Source: Flavobacteriaceae bacterium (lineage in GTDB: Bacteria > Bacteroidota > Bacteroidia > Flavobacteriales > Flavobacteriaceae). From it: a DNA stretch of 64,000 nt. The stretch spans positions 47,817 to 111,816 of the forward strand of contig CANFHX010000008.1 of the NCBI GenBank assembly GCA_947446865.1, given 5' to 3'. The number at the start of each line of letters is the position of its first letter. Position 1 is the first letter of the stretch. The translations under genes were made by a program, and so were the position numbers. This document shows positions 16,277 through 26,268 of this stretch, one piece after another. The notes beneath the pieces were generated by a model. It was not told the origin of the DNA. It was given only the letters and a program-made list of their open reading frames with translations, and made no database searches.

Positions 16277-17293
16277 ATGAAAAAAAATAAAATAATTAGT
16301 ATTGACTCTACTGTTGGCGGAAATGGAGATGTTTGGATGCGCCTGGTTAGTTTATATACAATTAGTTCATTAAAAACAGATATTCAGTTTTACATTAAAA
16401 TACCATTATTTTTAAATAATTTAGCTACTAATACATTTGGAGATCGTTTAATAATAATTAAGGATAGCGAGTTTATCTGTGAGTACAATTTTACATCTTT
16501 AGGCATAAAAGATTTACTGAAAGACATACTAAAAGGACAAAAATTTATTAGTCCCTATGCAAGATCGGTAATTCATGACAAGAAAAAAAAAGAATTAAAA
16601 GATTCCATTAATCTGATACTATATTATTTCTTGGATGCTTTTGGATTTATTCAAGTGCCAAATAAGAAATGGATTGAAGTATACCAAGGATATCTTGATA
16701 TAATAGGAATTAAAAAATTAAGATCTGTTTCCTATGAAAGTTATTTAAAGCAATTAGAAATAGATTATCCTTTTCTAGTATCGAAATTAGGAAGCACTAT
16801 TCCTATTTCACCAGAATTAAAATTACCAGAAGACTTAAAACAAAATATTGTTGTTTTCCCAACTGGCACAAGTAGACAATTTATACCTATTTGGTGGGCA
16901 AAAAAAAATATGCCTGATGCTTATTATGCATTCTTTTACAAAGACAAAGATGCTGATGAATTTATTGAAAACAAATTAAAAGTAATTCATTTTTTTGATG
17001 AACCCGGAGACATTATTTCATTGTCTCACAACGCAAAATGGACACTAACTACGGATAGTTTTCCTTCCCATTTATTGCAATATGCGACAGAAAACTGTAC
17101 GGTTACTATAACAGAAGTACTTAAATCTCGAATAATTTCTCCTATATTTAAAGGAAAAGTAGTTGATTCAATAGTAAATTGTCATCCTTGCCTCCATTTA
17201 ATTCGTTCTGTAAATTGTGCAGCAGGATATAAAGAGTGTCTGAATTGGAAAAACATAGATTACTCCAATGACATATTGAATAAATTAAATTAA
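16277..17293 (+). CDS. Putative GT9-like (heptosyltransferase-type) glycosyltransferase
   Basis: A 338-residue protein. IISIDSTVGGNGDVWMRLVS resembles the GGxGDxxxxxP start of GT9 enzymes, and the C-terminal TLTTDSFPSHLLQYATENC matches the TDSxxxHLA block that binds ADP-heptose in that family. A cysteine-bearing end (CHPCLHLIRSVNCAAGYKEC) is also found in some GT9 proteins. I see no closer assignment. It is separated from the next gene by 3 bp. Confidence 0.6.
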   Translation: MKKNKIISIDSTVGGNGDVWMRLVSLYTISSLKTDIQFYIKIPLFLNNLATNTFGDRLIIIKDSEFICEYNFTSLGIKDLLKDILKGQKFISPYARSVIHDKKKKELKDSINLILYYFLDAFGFIQVPNKKWIEVYQGYLDIIGIKKLRSVSYESYLKQLEIDYPFLVSKLGSTIPISPELKLPEDLKQNIVVFPTGTSRQFIPIWWAKKNMPDAYYAFFYKDKDADEFIENKLKVIHFFDEPGDIISLSHNAKWTLTTDSFPSHLLQYATENCTVTITEVLKSRIISPIFKGKVVDSIVNCHPCLHLIRSVNCAAGYKECLNWKNIDYSNDILNKLN

Positions 17294-17296
17294 TTT

Positions 17297-18358
17297 ATGT
17301 ATTTAACAAGGTCAACAAGTATAATTTTAGATGTTTTAAGGCTAGCTGCTGCTCTTACAGTAGCCTATTATCACTTTTTTTTATTACTATTTTCAAAAAA
17401 CAATTACTTACTTGTAGTTTTTTCTGACTTAGCACATTTTTCTGTAATTATATTTTTCGTGCTTTCCGGATATTTAATTGGCTATACAACAACTAACAAT
17501 AACAGGGGATTAAAAAAATATTTGACAGCAAGATTTAGTCGACTGTATTCCGTTTTATTTCCAGTTTTGATTATTATGTTTATAATAGAAAAAACAATAG
17601 GATTAATAAACTATTCTTCAATTGCAGGACTTACAAGAGGTATTTCAATTGTTAGATATATTATGTCAGGTATGTTTTTAAATGAAATATGGTTTTTTTC
17701 GGCAGCACCACCATTGAATGCACCACTTTGGTCCTTAAGTTTTGAATTTTGGTTTTATATAGTATTTGGTTTATGGTTTTTCCGTCAAAAAAACAATTGG
17801 AAATTAACAGCATTATTTATTTTATCTATTTTAATTTCTGGCCCAAAAATATTAACTATGTTTCCGATATGGATATTTGGAATGTTAGCTTTTAAATTAC
17901 CTAAAATAAAAATAAAAAAAGGTCGGACTTTAATAATAGCTATACTTTCAATAGTAACTTTGCTTGTATTATTTAAAATGCCTGCATTGCCATTTGAAAT
18001 AGGAACTAAACCAATGTATTTTGCTGGACAATTTATAAAAGATTGGTTATTAGGTTTATTATTAGGTGCACTATTTTGGTTATTACCCCTAATTCAAATA
18101 AAACAAGAAAGTTCTCCATTAATCAATAGATTTAGAAAATTAGCAGACCTCACCTATACTATTTACCTAATTCATTTGCCATTGATATATTTATTTATTC
18201 AATTTATTGATTTAAATAAGATAAACTTAGTGCACTTTATTATTTATTCTAGTTTAATTATCATTATTTCTGGAAGTTTAGGTCATGTATTAGAAAGTAA
18301 ACGAAAATTTTGGAATTTACTTTTTGAAAAGTTGTTCTCTAAACTAAAATTCATTTAA
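17297..18358 (+). CDS. Acyltransferase family 3 (OafA/YrhL-like) membrane protein
   Basis: A 353-residue integral membrane protein with about ten hydrophobic helices. Family marks: LDVLRLAAALTVAYYHFF at residues 10-27 (Arg and His of the active site), FVLSGYLIGY near 53-62, TARFSRLYSVLFP near 77, and NAPLWSLSFEFWFY near 141-154. It transfers acetyl groups across the inner membrane to a periplasmic glycan. The next gene is a paralogue with the same motif order. Confidence 0.88.
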   Translation: MYLTRSTSIILDVLRLAAALTVAYYHFFLLLFSKNNYLLVVFSDLAHFSVIIFFVLSGYLIGYTTTNNNRGLKKYLTARFSRLYSVLFPVLIIMFIIEKTIGLINYSSIAGLTRGISIVRYIMSGMFLNEIWFFSAAPPLNAPLWSLSFEFWFYIVFGLWFFRQKNNWKLTALFILSILISGPKILTMFPIWIFGMLAFKLPKIKIKKGRTLIIAILSIVTLLVLFKMPALPFEIGTKPMYFAGQFIKDWLLGLLLGALFWLLPLIQIKQESSPLINRFRKLADLTYTIYLIHLPLIYLFIQFIDLNKINLVHFIIYSSLIIIISGSLGHVLESKRKFWNLLFEKLFSKLKFI

Positions 18359-18364
18359 AGAAAT

Positions 18365-19531
18365 ATGAATAAAATTGTATCATTCTATTTGGATTTACTC
18401 CGCATATTATCTGCTTTTTATGTTTTTATATTCCATGTTGGATCTGGTGAAATAGATACTAAATTAATATTCTCAACTCATCACTTTTCAGAAATATTAG
18501 GATTAAATTATTATTCAGCACACTATTTTGTTATTGTATTTTTTGTGCTTTCTGGATATTTAATTACAATGTCAGCATCGAGACCAAATATTTCTGTAAA
18601 AACTTTTATCACAGCTCGCTTAGGCAGATTATACTCTGTTTTAATACCAGCACTATTTCTATCGTTCTTAGTAGCCAAGTTTTTAATTATTGGCAATTAT
18701 TATCCTTTAGATTTAATTAAAAATAACACATTACTGGTTCAAAGGTTTATTTTGAATGCTACATTTTTATCGCAATCTTGGTCTTTAAATGCTACACCAC
18801 CATTAAATAACCCATTTTGGTCAGTGCAATATGAATTTATGTATTATTTAATAATCGCCAGTTGGCTTTTAGTTAAAAACCGATTGAAATACATTTTAAT
18901 TTTATTAATTATACTTATATCCGGGCTTAAAGTAATGTTGCTTTTTCCTTGTTGGCTATTAGGAAGTTTTCTTTATTATATAGTATCTAAAAAGAAAACA
19001 ATCAATATTGGAATATCCGTTATGTTGTTTTTTTCTACCTTAATTCTTTTGTTTTTAATTTTAACTGGAAGACTAATACTTCCATTTGAAAAACCAATTG
19101 GAGATCACGATTTTTATGGATTTTTATTGTTCTTTTCTTGGAACTTTAAAGCCGATTTAATTTTCTCCTTCCTTGTTGCAACTAACGTTTTTGCAATATT
19201 TAGCCTATCAAAGAAAATGGAGTATTTTAATACTAGTTCTGTATTTAATAAATTACATGCGAAAATTCAAATAATATCTAATTGCTCGTACACGTTATAT
19301 CTATTTCATTTGCCACTATTGTTTTTGTTTTCGTCAATAACTCCTTATGACAAAACCAATTCTTTTCATCAAATTGGTTTGGTGTTTTTAGTTTTAGTTA
19401 CTGTTTATTTCATGGCTAAACAAACAGAATGGAAAGTAGAATTATGGAGAGGGTTTGTTGAAAAAGCATTTAATTTTGCAGAACAAAAATACATTCAATT
19501 AGCAACCTCATTTAGCAAAAACAAATTATAG
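18365..19531 (+). CDS. Acyltransferase family 3 membrane protein, second copy
   Basis: A 388-residue membrane protein paralogous to the preceding one: LDLLRILSAFYVFIFHVG, FVLSGYLITM, TARLGRLYSVLIPA and NNPFWSVQYEFMYYL occur in the same order. Six bases separate the genes, pointing to a local duplication followed by divergence, presumably to acylate a different position or sugar. About ten membrane helices are predicted by eye. Confidence 0.88.
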   Translation: MNKIVSFYLDLLRILSAFYVFIFHVGSGEIDTKLIFSTHHFSEILGLNYYSAHYFVIVFFVLSGYLITMSASRPNISVKTFITARLGRLYSVLIPALFLSFLVAKFLIIGNYYPLDLIKNNTLLVQRFILNATFLSQSWSLNATPPLNNPFWSVQYEFMYYLIIASWLLVKNRLKYILILLIILISGLKVMLLFPCWLLGSFLYYIVSKKKTINIGISVMLFFSTLILLFLILTGRLILPFEKPIGDHDFYGFLLFFSWNFKADLIFSFLVATNVFAIFSLSKKMEYFNTSSVFNKLHAKIQIISNCSYTLYLFHLPLLFLFSSITPYDKTNSFHQIGLVFLVLVTVYFMAKQTEWKVELWRGFVEKAFNFAEQKYIQLATSFSKNKL

Positions 19532-19533
19532 AA

Positions 19534-20529
19534 ATGGGAATATCTATTTGCATTCCAACTTATAATCAGGCAGACTATTTAGAGCTTGCTGTTAGAAGTG
19601 CTTTAGAACAAACCATACCAATTCTTGAAATTATTGTTTCAAATGATTGTAGTACCGATACTACAAAAGAAGTTTTAGATAAATTATCCAAAGAAATTTC
19701 AATTCTTAAAGTTGTTCATCAACCTAATAATTTAGGAATTGCTCAAAATGTAAATGCATGTCTTCGCCTAGCTAAAGGAGATTACATTATCCGACTCGAT
19801 TCCGATGATTGTTTAATGCCACAATTTGCAGAAAAATTAGTCCATCAGTTTTCTTTATATCCAAATGCAGGGTATGCGCATGCTGCAGTTGAAGAAATTA
19901 ATCCTTTAGGAACAAAAATTAGAATTAGGAATTTAACCCGAAAAACTAGTTTTCAAAGTGCGGAAGTCGCATTAAAAGAAGCAATCAAAGGGTATAAAGT
20001 TGCCGCTAATATTGTTATGTTTAGCAAACAAGCACTTGAAAAAATTAATTTTCTAGATTCAAAAGTAAATTTTGCCGAGGATTATTATATGGTAACTCGA
20101 ATTTCTGCAGCCAATTTCGGAAATATTTATTGTAATGAAATACTTTCAAAATATCGTGTATGGACTGACAAAAATAAAATTAGGCAAAAAAGAAAACAGG
20201 AGGAAATTATTGGACTTACAAAAGTTTTTCAAGAAGTATTAGAACCTGTTTATACACAAAAAAAGTGGTCGCTATTGCCTCTATATACTATGCGAGAGAG
20301 TCTAGCTATTAGACATTCGGATTGCTTAAGCTGGAAGGCATACACACCAATAGAAAAGGAAGAATTAAAATCAGTGATCTATCAACTTTCGTCTAGTTCA
20401 AAAGTAAAAATATACATTTGGATCTTTTTAAATGGATTTGGGTTTATTGTTGTTAGTTATTCTAAAACCATTTTGTTTATTAAAAGTTTTATAAAAAATA
20501 TTTTGTTTCGCTTACGTAAAGAAAACTAA
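19534..20529 (+). CDS. GT2 family glycosyltransferase
   Basis: A 331-residue GT2 enzyme: SICIPTYNQADYLELAVRSA at 4-23, VSNDCSTDTT near 36-45, and the DXD-like RLDSDDC near 90-96. The catalytic base region AEDYYMV is near 180. It has a hydrophobic segment near the C-terminus (IYIWIFLNGFGFIVVSY), so it is likely membrane-attached. It follows the acyltransferase gene by 2 bp. Donor and acceptor are unknown. Confidence 0.88.
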   Translation: MGISICIPTYNQADYLELAVRSALEQTIPILEIIVSNDCSTDTTKEVLDKLSKEISILKVVHQPNNLGIAQNVNACLRLAKGDYIIRLDSDDCLMPQFAEKLVHQFSLYPNAGYAHAAVEEINPLGTKIRIRNLTRKTSFQSAEVALKEAIKGYKVAANIVMFSKQALEKINFLDSKVNFAEDYYMVTRISAANFGNIYCNEILSKYRVWTDKNKIRQKRKQEEIIGLTKVFQEVLEPVYTQKKWSLLPLYTMRESLAIRHSDCLSWKAYTPIEKEELKSVIYQLSSSSKVKIYIWIFLNGFGFIVVSYSKTILFIKSFIKNILFRLRKEN

Positions 20530-20531
20530 TT

Positions 20532-21773
20532 ATGATATTTTTATCTCATCCAACTGGAAATGCTAATGTTAGAGCAATTGCAAAAGGTTTAGCTTCAAAA
20601 GGTATTTTATATCAATTTAACACCACCATTGCTACTTTCCCAGGGAATATTTGGTTTATACTAGGCGGATTTGGCCCTTTGGCTGAATTTAGAAAGCGAA
20701 ATTTTGATACTATCTTACAGCCCTTAACTAAATCCTATCCATGGTATGAACTTGGAAGATCCTTAGCTAATAAGCTTAAAATAAAAAGTTTGGTTAAACA
20801 TGAAAGCGGGAAATTTAGCATAGATCAAATTTATATTCGTTTTGATAAACAGGTAGCTAGAAAATTATTGAATGCAAAAAAAAATGGCGTAACTGCTGTT
20901 TATGCTTATGAAGATGGAGCTTTAGAAACTTTTAAAGCAGCCAAGAAACTAGGTTTAATATGTATTTATGATTTACCTATTGCCTATTGGGAAATAGGAA
21001 GAAAATTAATGCTTGAAGAAGCTATACGATTACCAAATTGGGCAGAAACACTTGGTGGCGGAATTAAAGATTCCCCTAAAAAATTAGAACGTAAACGTAA
21101 AGAATTAGAATTAGCAGATATAGTAGTAGGTCCAGGTTCTTTTGTGTTAAATTCATTGCCAGAATGGGCTAAAAATAAAAAAACAATTCAATCTCCTTTT
21201 GGATCTCCTAAATTTATTGAACCTAGTTGTACAAAAGAGTCCAATTCAATGGAAATTTCAAAACCATTACGAATCTTGTTTGTTGGTTCCATGGGACAAC
21301 GAAAAGGTTTAGGTGATTTATTTGAAGCAATGAAAATAGTAAACAATCCAAATATTGAATTAATTGTCTTAGGCTCTTTGTTGGCTCCTCTAGATTTTTA
21401 TAAAAGTGAATTTCCCAATTTTAAACATGAATTTGGAAGAGCACATTCTGAAGTATTAACATTAATGCAAAGTTGTGATGTTTTTTGTTTGCCATCTATA
21501 GTAGAGGGAAGGGCTTTGGTTATGCAAGAAGCAATGAGTCAAGGTCTACCAATAATTATTACAGCAAATACAGGTGGTGAAGATTTAGTAATTGAGGGAG
21601 AAACAGGTTTTTTAATACCAATACGTTCTCCGAAAGCAATTGCTGAAAAAATAAATTGGTTTTTTGAAAACCAATCCTGCATATCTGAAATGGGTGAAAA
21701 AGCAAAAATTCATGCTGCAAAATACACTTGGGAAAATTACGCTGAAACAATATACAACGAATTAACTTACTAA
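20532..21773 (+). CDS. GT4 family glycosyltransferase
   Basis: A 413-residue GT-B enzyme. The C-terminal donor-binding domain has LRILFVGSMGQRKGLGDLFE and the GT4 signature FCLPSIVEGRALVMQEAMSQ followed by GLPIIITANTGGEDLV (E-x7-E pattern). A DLPIAYWEIGRK block in the N-terminal half is typical for Bacteroidetes members. It is 2 bp after the GT2 gene, and 25 bp before the polymerase/ligase-like gene. Confidence 0.88.
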   Translation: MIFLSHPTGNANVRAIAKGLASKGILYQFNTTIATFPGNIWFILGGFGPLAEFRKRNFDTILQPLTKSYPWYELGRSLANKLKIKSLVKHESGKFSIDQIYIRFDKQVARKLLNAKKNGVTAVYAYEDGALETFKAAKKLGLICIYDLPIAYWEIGRKLMLEEAIRLPNWAETLGGGIKDSPKKLERKRKELELADIVVGPGSFVLNSLPEWAKNKKTIQSPFGSPKFIEPSCTKESNSMEISKPLRILFVGSMGQRKGLGDLFEAMKIVNNPNIELIVLGSLLAPLDFYKSEFPNFKHEFGRAHSEVLTLMQSCDVFCLPSIVEGRALVMQEAMSQGLPIIITANTGGEDLVIEGETGFLIPIRSPKAIAEKINWFFENQSCISEMGEKAKIHAAKYTWENYAETIYNELTY

Positions 21774-21798
21774 AATAATACCATTACACAAATCATAA

Positions 21799-23094
21799 AT
21801 GAATAATTCAATATTATCAAATCTTAAAAAAGGAATATGGCTTTATTTTTTCCTTTTGATTTTTGAAGGAGCATTAAGACGTTGGGTCTTTCCAAGTCTT
21901 GCTAGTCCTTTATTATTAATAAGGGATGTTTTAGCTGTATATTTACTAATTATAGCATTAAGAAATAATTATTATCCTAGTAACCGTCTAGTTCCATTAG
22001 TTTTTTTAATAGGTTTAATTAGTATTTTTACATCACTATTTTTTGGACATGGTAATTTATTTGTAGCGTTATATGGAGCGCGGATTTTAATGATTCAATT
22101 TCCAATGCTATTTTTAATTGGCCACATATTCAATAAGCAAGATGTTATTGATATGGGAAAGGTAGTTTTGTGGTTAGCAATTCCAATGGCAATATTAATA
22201 ACAATGCAATTTTATAGTCCGCAATCTGCTTGGGTTAACAAAGGTGTTGGAGATAATATTGAAGGTGCTGGATTTTCCGGTGCAAATGGTTTTATGAGAC
22301 CGCCAGGAACATTTTCTTTTACAACAGGTAATGTTACTTTTTTTTGTTTGGTGGCTTGTTATGTGTTTTATTTTTGGTTAAAACCACAATTGATAAATAA
22401 ATATTTATTAATTGCAAGTAGTTTAGCTCTGCTTGTAGCAATTCCAACTTCTATAAGTCGTACACTATTTTTTCAAGTAAGTATTACCACATTATTTTTT
22501 ATATGGGCAAAATCTAGCCAACCAGGTTTTTTGAAAAACTTTAGCCAAATAGTAATTGGCATAAGCATAATAACGATTCTGTTTCTAAATTTTGACGGAT
22601 TAAATGACCAAGTAGGGGCATTTACAGAACGATTTACAAAAGCTAATGAAGTTGAGGGTGGATTGAAAGGGGTGTTTTTGGATCGTTTTTTAGGAGGTTT
22701 AATAAGTTCGTTTAATAATATAGATGACAAAAATATAGTTTGGGGACAAGGCATAGGTATGGGTACCAATGTTGGATCTCAATTACTGACAGGAAAACTA
22801 TCATTTTTAATAGCCGAAGGGGAATGGGGAAGAATTATTGGTGAAAGCGGAATGGTATTAGGACTTCTCATCGTGTTAATACGTATTCAAATGTCTTTTA
22901 GTATGCTATTTAAATCTTTTACTAAGTTAATTAATGGAGAGGAATTACCTTGGATATTGGTAAGTTATGGCTTCATATTATTATTACAAGGTTTATGGTC
23001 ACAACCTTCTAATCTTGGTTTTTATGTACTTACAGGAGGTTTACTAATATCTTCATTAAAAACAAATGAAGAAAGTTTTATAGAAGAAAATTAA
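21799..23094 (+). CDS. O-antigen polymerase/ligase-like membrane protein
   Basis: A 431-residue protein with about ten to twelve hydrophobic helices and a large periplasmic loop with GFSGANGFMRPPGTFSFT near 155-173, resembling the RxxGxxxxPN region of Wzy_C/WaaL proteins. The N-terminal FEGALRRWVFP motif is common in Bacteroidetes members. It may be Wzy (polymerase) or WaaL (ligase). In an ABC-exporter locus a ligase role is expected, but the Wza/Wzc genes downstream leave the polymerase option open. Confidence 0.75.
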   Translation: MNNSILSNLKKGIWLYFFLLIFEGALRRWVFPSLASPLLLIRDVLAVYLLIIALRNNYYPSNRLVPLVFLIGLISIFTSLFFGHGNLFVALYGARILMIQFPMLFLIGHIFNKQDVIDMGKVVLWLAIPMAILITMQFYSPQSAWVNKGVGDNIEGAGFSGANGFMRPPGTFSFTTGNVTFFCLVACYVFYFWLKPQLINKYLLIASSLALLVAIPTSISRTLFFQVSITTLFFIWAKSSQPGFLKNFSQIVIGISIITILFLNFDGLNDQVGAFTERFTKANEVEGGLKGVFLDRFLGGLISSFNNIDDKNIVWGQGIGMGTNVGSQLLTGKLSFLIAEGEWGRIIGESGMVLGLLIVLIRIQMSFSMLFKSFTKLINGEELPWILVSYGFILLLQGLWSQPSNLGFYVLTGGLLISSLKTNEESFIEEN

Positions 23095-23107
23095 TTCTAC
23101 ATATTAA

Positions 23108-24241
23108 ATGAATATTATTTTAATTGGAAATTACAAACCTGACAATCAATTTAGTATGCGGATTTTTGCAGAATTGATAGAAGAAGGCTATAAAAAATCA
23201 GGAGAAAATGTTTTCGTGATGCGTCCTAATATTTTTTTTTCGAAACTAAATTATACTAAACTAAATGCTAATAAATGGTTAGGTTATATTGATAAATTTG
23301 TATTATTTCCAATGAAACTTTTAGTATTAAGAGGGAAGAATTTTTTATTACGACACTCTGTTCATTATCATATTTGCGATCACTCAAATGCATTTTATCT
23401 TCATTTTTTACCAAAAAATAAAACACTAATTAGTTGCCATGACGTATTGGCAATACAATCTGGACTTGGATTTACTAATACCTATTGTTCTACAACAAAA
23501 TCAGGAATAGTTTTGCAGAAAATAATATTAAATGCCCTTTCTGGTGCAAAAAAATTAGCTGCTGTATCTGATTTTACACTAAATCAACTTATAGAAATTG
23601 ATGTAAAACCTAATATAATAAAAAACTGGAAGGTAATACACAATACATTTTCAAAAAAATTTTCTCCTTCAAATGAACAAAACATACATCAATTAACAAC
23701 TAAATTTAAGCAATTAAAAGGCAAAAAAATTATTTTGCATGTTGGCTCTAGTCTAGAACGAAAAAACAGAAAGTTATTAGTAAAAACTCTTTACGAATTG
23801 CAAAATGATTGGGACGGAATCGTTGTATTTGCGGGAGATAAATTAAGCGTAGAAGTACTTGAATTAATAGAAAACTTAAAAGTTACTGATAAAATAATAC
23901 AAATCTATCGTCCGGATAACGACGATATTGTTGCGCTTTACTCTATATGCCAGGCTATGATTTTCCCTTCTTATTCTGAAGGTTTTGGTTGGCCTATTAT
24001 TGAAGCTCAGGCATGCGGAGCACCTGTAATTACAAGTAATAAAGCACCAATGATGACCGAAGTTGGTGGCAATGCTGCTCTCTATGCCGACCCAGACGAT
24101 CCTATTTCCTTTGCAAATCAATTTCGAAAATTAAATAATGTAGCATTTAGAGCAGATGTTATTCGTTTAGGATATGAAAATGCAAAACGATTTAATTTTG
24201 AAAATACCATAAAACAATATATCGAATTAATTCAAAAATAA
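23108..24241 (+). CDS. GT4 family glycosyltransferase
   Basis: A 377-residue GT-B enzyme. Clear GT4 signature: FPSYSEGFGWPIIEAQACGA then PVITSNKAPMMTEVGGNAAL, with ILHVGSSLERKNRKLLV at the start of the donor domain. The acceptor domain contains ISCHDVLAIQ near 110. It lies 13 bp after the membrane protein and 6 bp before the next acyltransferase gene. Confidence 0.92.
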   Translation: MNIILIGNYKPDNQFSMRIFAELIEEGYKKSGENVFVMRPNIFFSKLNYTKLNANKWLGYIDKFVLFPMKLLVLRGKNFLLRHSVHYHICDHSNAFYLHFLPKNKTLISCHDVLAIQSGLGFTNTYCSTTKSGIVLQKIILNALSGAKKLAAVSDFTLNQLIEIDVKPNIIKNWKVIHNTFSKKFSPSNEQNIHQLTTKFKQLKGKKIILHVGSSLERKNRKLLVKTLYELQNDWDGIVVFAGDKLSVEVLELIENLKVTDKIIQIYRPDNDDIVALYSICQAMIFPSYSEGFGWPIIEAQACGAPVITSNKAPMMTEVGGNAALYADPDDPISFANQFRKLNNVAFRADVIRLGYENAKRFNFENTIKQYIELIQK

Positions 24242-24247
24242 TTAGAC

Positions 24248-24913
24248 ATGCTATTAGTAAAAGTAATTACTTTTTTATTGCCCTGGCGTTTAAAACGATT
24301 CATGCTTATTCGATTTTTCAAATACGAAATTCATCCCTCTGCTAAGATTGGATTTTCTTGGATATATCCCCAAAAATTAATAATGTTTTCAAATGCCAAA
24401 ATAGGCGATTTAAATGTTGCAATACATCTCGATTTAATTTCTATTGGAAAATTCTCGAGCATATCTCGTGGAAATTGGATTACCGGTTTTCCTACTAAAA
24501 CCGATTCTAAACATTTTTCACATCAAAATGAAAGGGAATCTAAATTAATAATCGGAGAACAATCTGCAATTACAAAGAATCATCATATTGATTGTACTAG
24601 TTCTATTACAATTGGTGATTTTGTAACGATTGCAGGTTATAATTCGCAATTATTAACGCATAGTATCAATATTTTTGAAAATAGACAAGACAGCAGTCCT
24701 ATCACAATTGGAAATTATTGTTTTATAAGCACTAATGTTGTTGTATTAGGGGGAGCTAATTTACCTTCTTATAGTGTTTTAGGGGCTAAAGCAATGCTTA
24801 ATAAAAAATTGAATCAAGAATATTGTTTGTATGGTGGAATTCCAGCAAAATTTATTAGTGAAATTCCAAAAACTGCAAAATATTTTGACCGCTCCACCGG
24901 ATTTATTTATTAA
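24248..24913 (+). CDS. Hexapeptide-like acyltransferase
   Basis: A 221-residue protein with a left-handed beta-helix pattern (IGDLNVAIHLDLISIGKFSS, LIIGEQSAITKNHHIDCTSS, ITIGDFVTIAG) ending in ITIGNYCFISTNVVVLGGAN and LYGGIPAKF. Histidines in HHIDC and LLTHSIN are candidates for catalysis. N-terminal hydrophobic residues (VITFLLPWRLKRFML) may attach it to the membrane. It probably acetylates the glycan. Confidence 0.8.
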   Translation: MLLVKVITFLLPWRLKRFMLIRFFKYEIHPSAKIGFSWIYPQKLIMFSNAKIGDLNVAIHLDLISIGKFSSISRGNWITGFPTKTDSKHFSHQNERESKLIIGEQSAITKNHHIDCTSSITIGDFVTIAGYNSQLLTHSINIFENRQDSSPITIGNYCFISTNVVVLGGANLPSYSVLGAKAMLNKKLNQEYCLYGGIPAKFISEIPKTAKYFDRSTGFIY

Positions 24914-24973
24914 GATTAAAATAATACAAAGAAGCATTCTATATTTTTTTTAAGTATCCATAAATTATAACTT

Positions 24974-26173
24974 TTGAAAATTTTACATATTATTTCTGGG
25001 GTTAATCCTAAAAACGGAGGGCCTATTCAAGGCATACGTAACTACCAAAATGATTTAGTGCATTTAGGCATAGAAAGACATATTGTTACATTTGAGGAAC
25101 TAAAAGAAATAGAACTTTGGGGTTTTCAAGATAGTTTTCAATTCCATGCATTAGGTAAACCCAGAACCTCTTGGCATTACAATGCAGCGCTAATCCCATT
25201 TTTAAAAAAAGAGGCTCCTAACTTTGATATCATAATATTAAATGGGTTATGGTCCTACCAAAGTTATGCTGCTTTAAAAGCAATAATTTGGTTAAAAAAA
25301 ATAGAACCTAATAAAAAAATACCGAAATTATTTGTCATGCCACATGGCATGTTAGACCCTTGGTTTCAAAAAGACAAAAGCCGTCGTTGGAAGGCATTGC
25401 GAAATTATTTCTATTGGCACTTAATTGAAAAAAAAGTAATCAATACCGCAGATGGCATATTATTTACTTGTGAAGAGGAAATGTTGTTAGCTAGAACCAC
25501 CTTTAGTGGTTATTGCCCCAAAAAAGAAATCAATATTGGATATGGTATACAAGCCCCTCCTCCCTTGTCAGAATTAATGAAGAGTGACTTCCATATTAAA
25601 TACTCTTTAGAATCGAAAGAACCGTATTTACTATTTTTAAGCCGTATTCATCCCAAAAAAGGATTAGATTTATTATTAAACGCCTATTCTGAAGTTTTAA
25701 ATAATTCAGAGTTTGCAAATAAAGTTCCAAATTTAGTTATAGCAGGTCCCGGAATTGAAACCAGATATGGTAAAAAACTGTTAGACTATTTAGATAAAAA
25801 TCCTAAAGTAAATGCAAAAGTATTTTTATTAGGACATTTATTAGGAGATATTAAATGGGCTGCGATTTATGGTTGTGAAGCTTTTATATTACCTAGTCAT
25901 CAAGAAAATTTTGGCATTGCAGTTGCAGATGCTTTGGCATGCTATAAGCCCGTACTAATAACTACTAAAGTCAATATTTATAGAGAAATTGAGCAAGGTG
26001 GAGGTGGACTTATTAGTGAAGACAACTTAGTTGGAACTATTGAAAATCTAAAAAAATGGATGGACTTGAGCAATGAAGCCAAGTTAAAAATGGGACAAGA
26101 TGCCTTTTTGGTTTATAAAAAACATTTTGGGGTAAAAAATGCAGCTATTAGATTAATAGAAGCAATAAAATAA
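24974..26173 (+). CDS. GT4 family glycosyltransferase (TTG start)
   Basis: A 399-residue GT-B enzyme starting at TTG 24974; KILHIISGVNPKNGGPIQGI begins exactly there and no in-frame ATG lies close upstream. The donor domain has YLLFLSRIHPKKGLDLLLNA and AFILPSHQENFGIAVADALA, a good GT4 E-x7-E-like site, and FVMPHGMLDPWFQK near 115 is typical of a large Bacteroidetes/cyanobacterial group. It is separated from its neighbours by 60 and 95 bp of AT-rich sequence. Confidence 0.9.
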   Translation: MKILHIISGVNPKNGGPIQGIRNYQNDLVHLGIERHIVTFEELKEIELWGFQDSFQFHALGKPRTSWHYNAALIPFLKKEAPNFDIIILNGLWSYQSYAALKAIIWLKKIEPNKKIPKLFVMPHGMLDPWFQKDKSRRWKALRNYFYWHLIEKKVINTADGILFTCEEEMLLARTTFSGYCPKKEINIGYGIQAPPPLSELMKSDFHIKYSLESKEPYLLFLSRIHPKKGLDLLLNAYSEVLNNSEFANKVPNLVIAGPGIETRYGKKLLDYLDKNPKVNAKVFLLGHLLGDIKWAAIYGCEAFILPSHQENFGIAVADALACYKPVLITTKVNIYREIEQGGGGLISEDNLVGTIENLKKWMDLSNEAKLKMGQDAFLVYKKHFGVKNAAIRLIEAIK

Positions 26174-26268
26174 AAAAAATAGTATATAAACATTCTAATA
26201 AGTTGCACTGTTTTGACTTTGATAAATAAGTCTACTAATAGTAACTATTAATATTAAAAAAAATAACC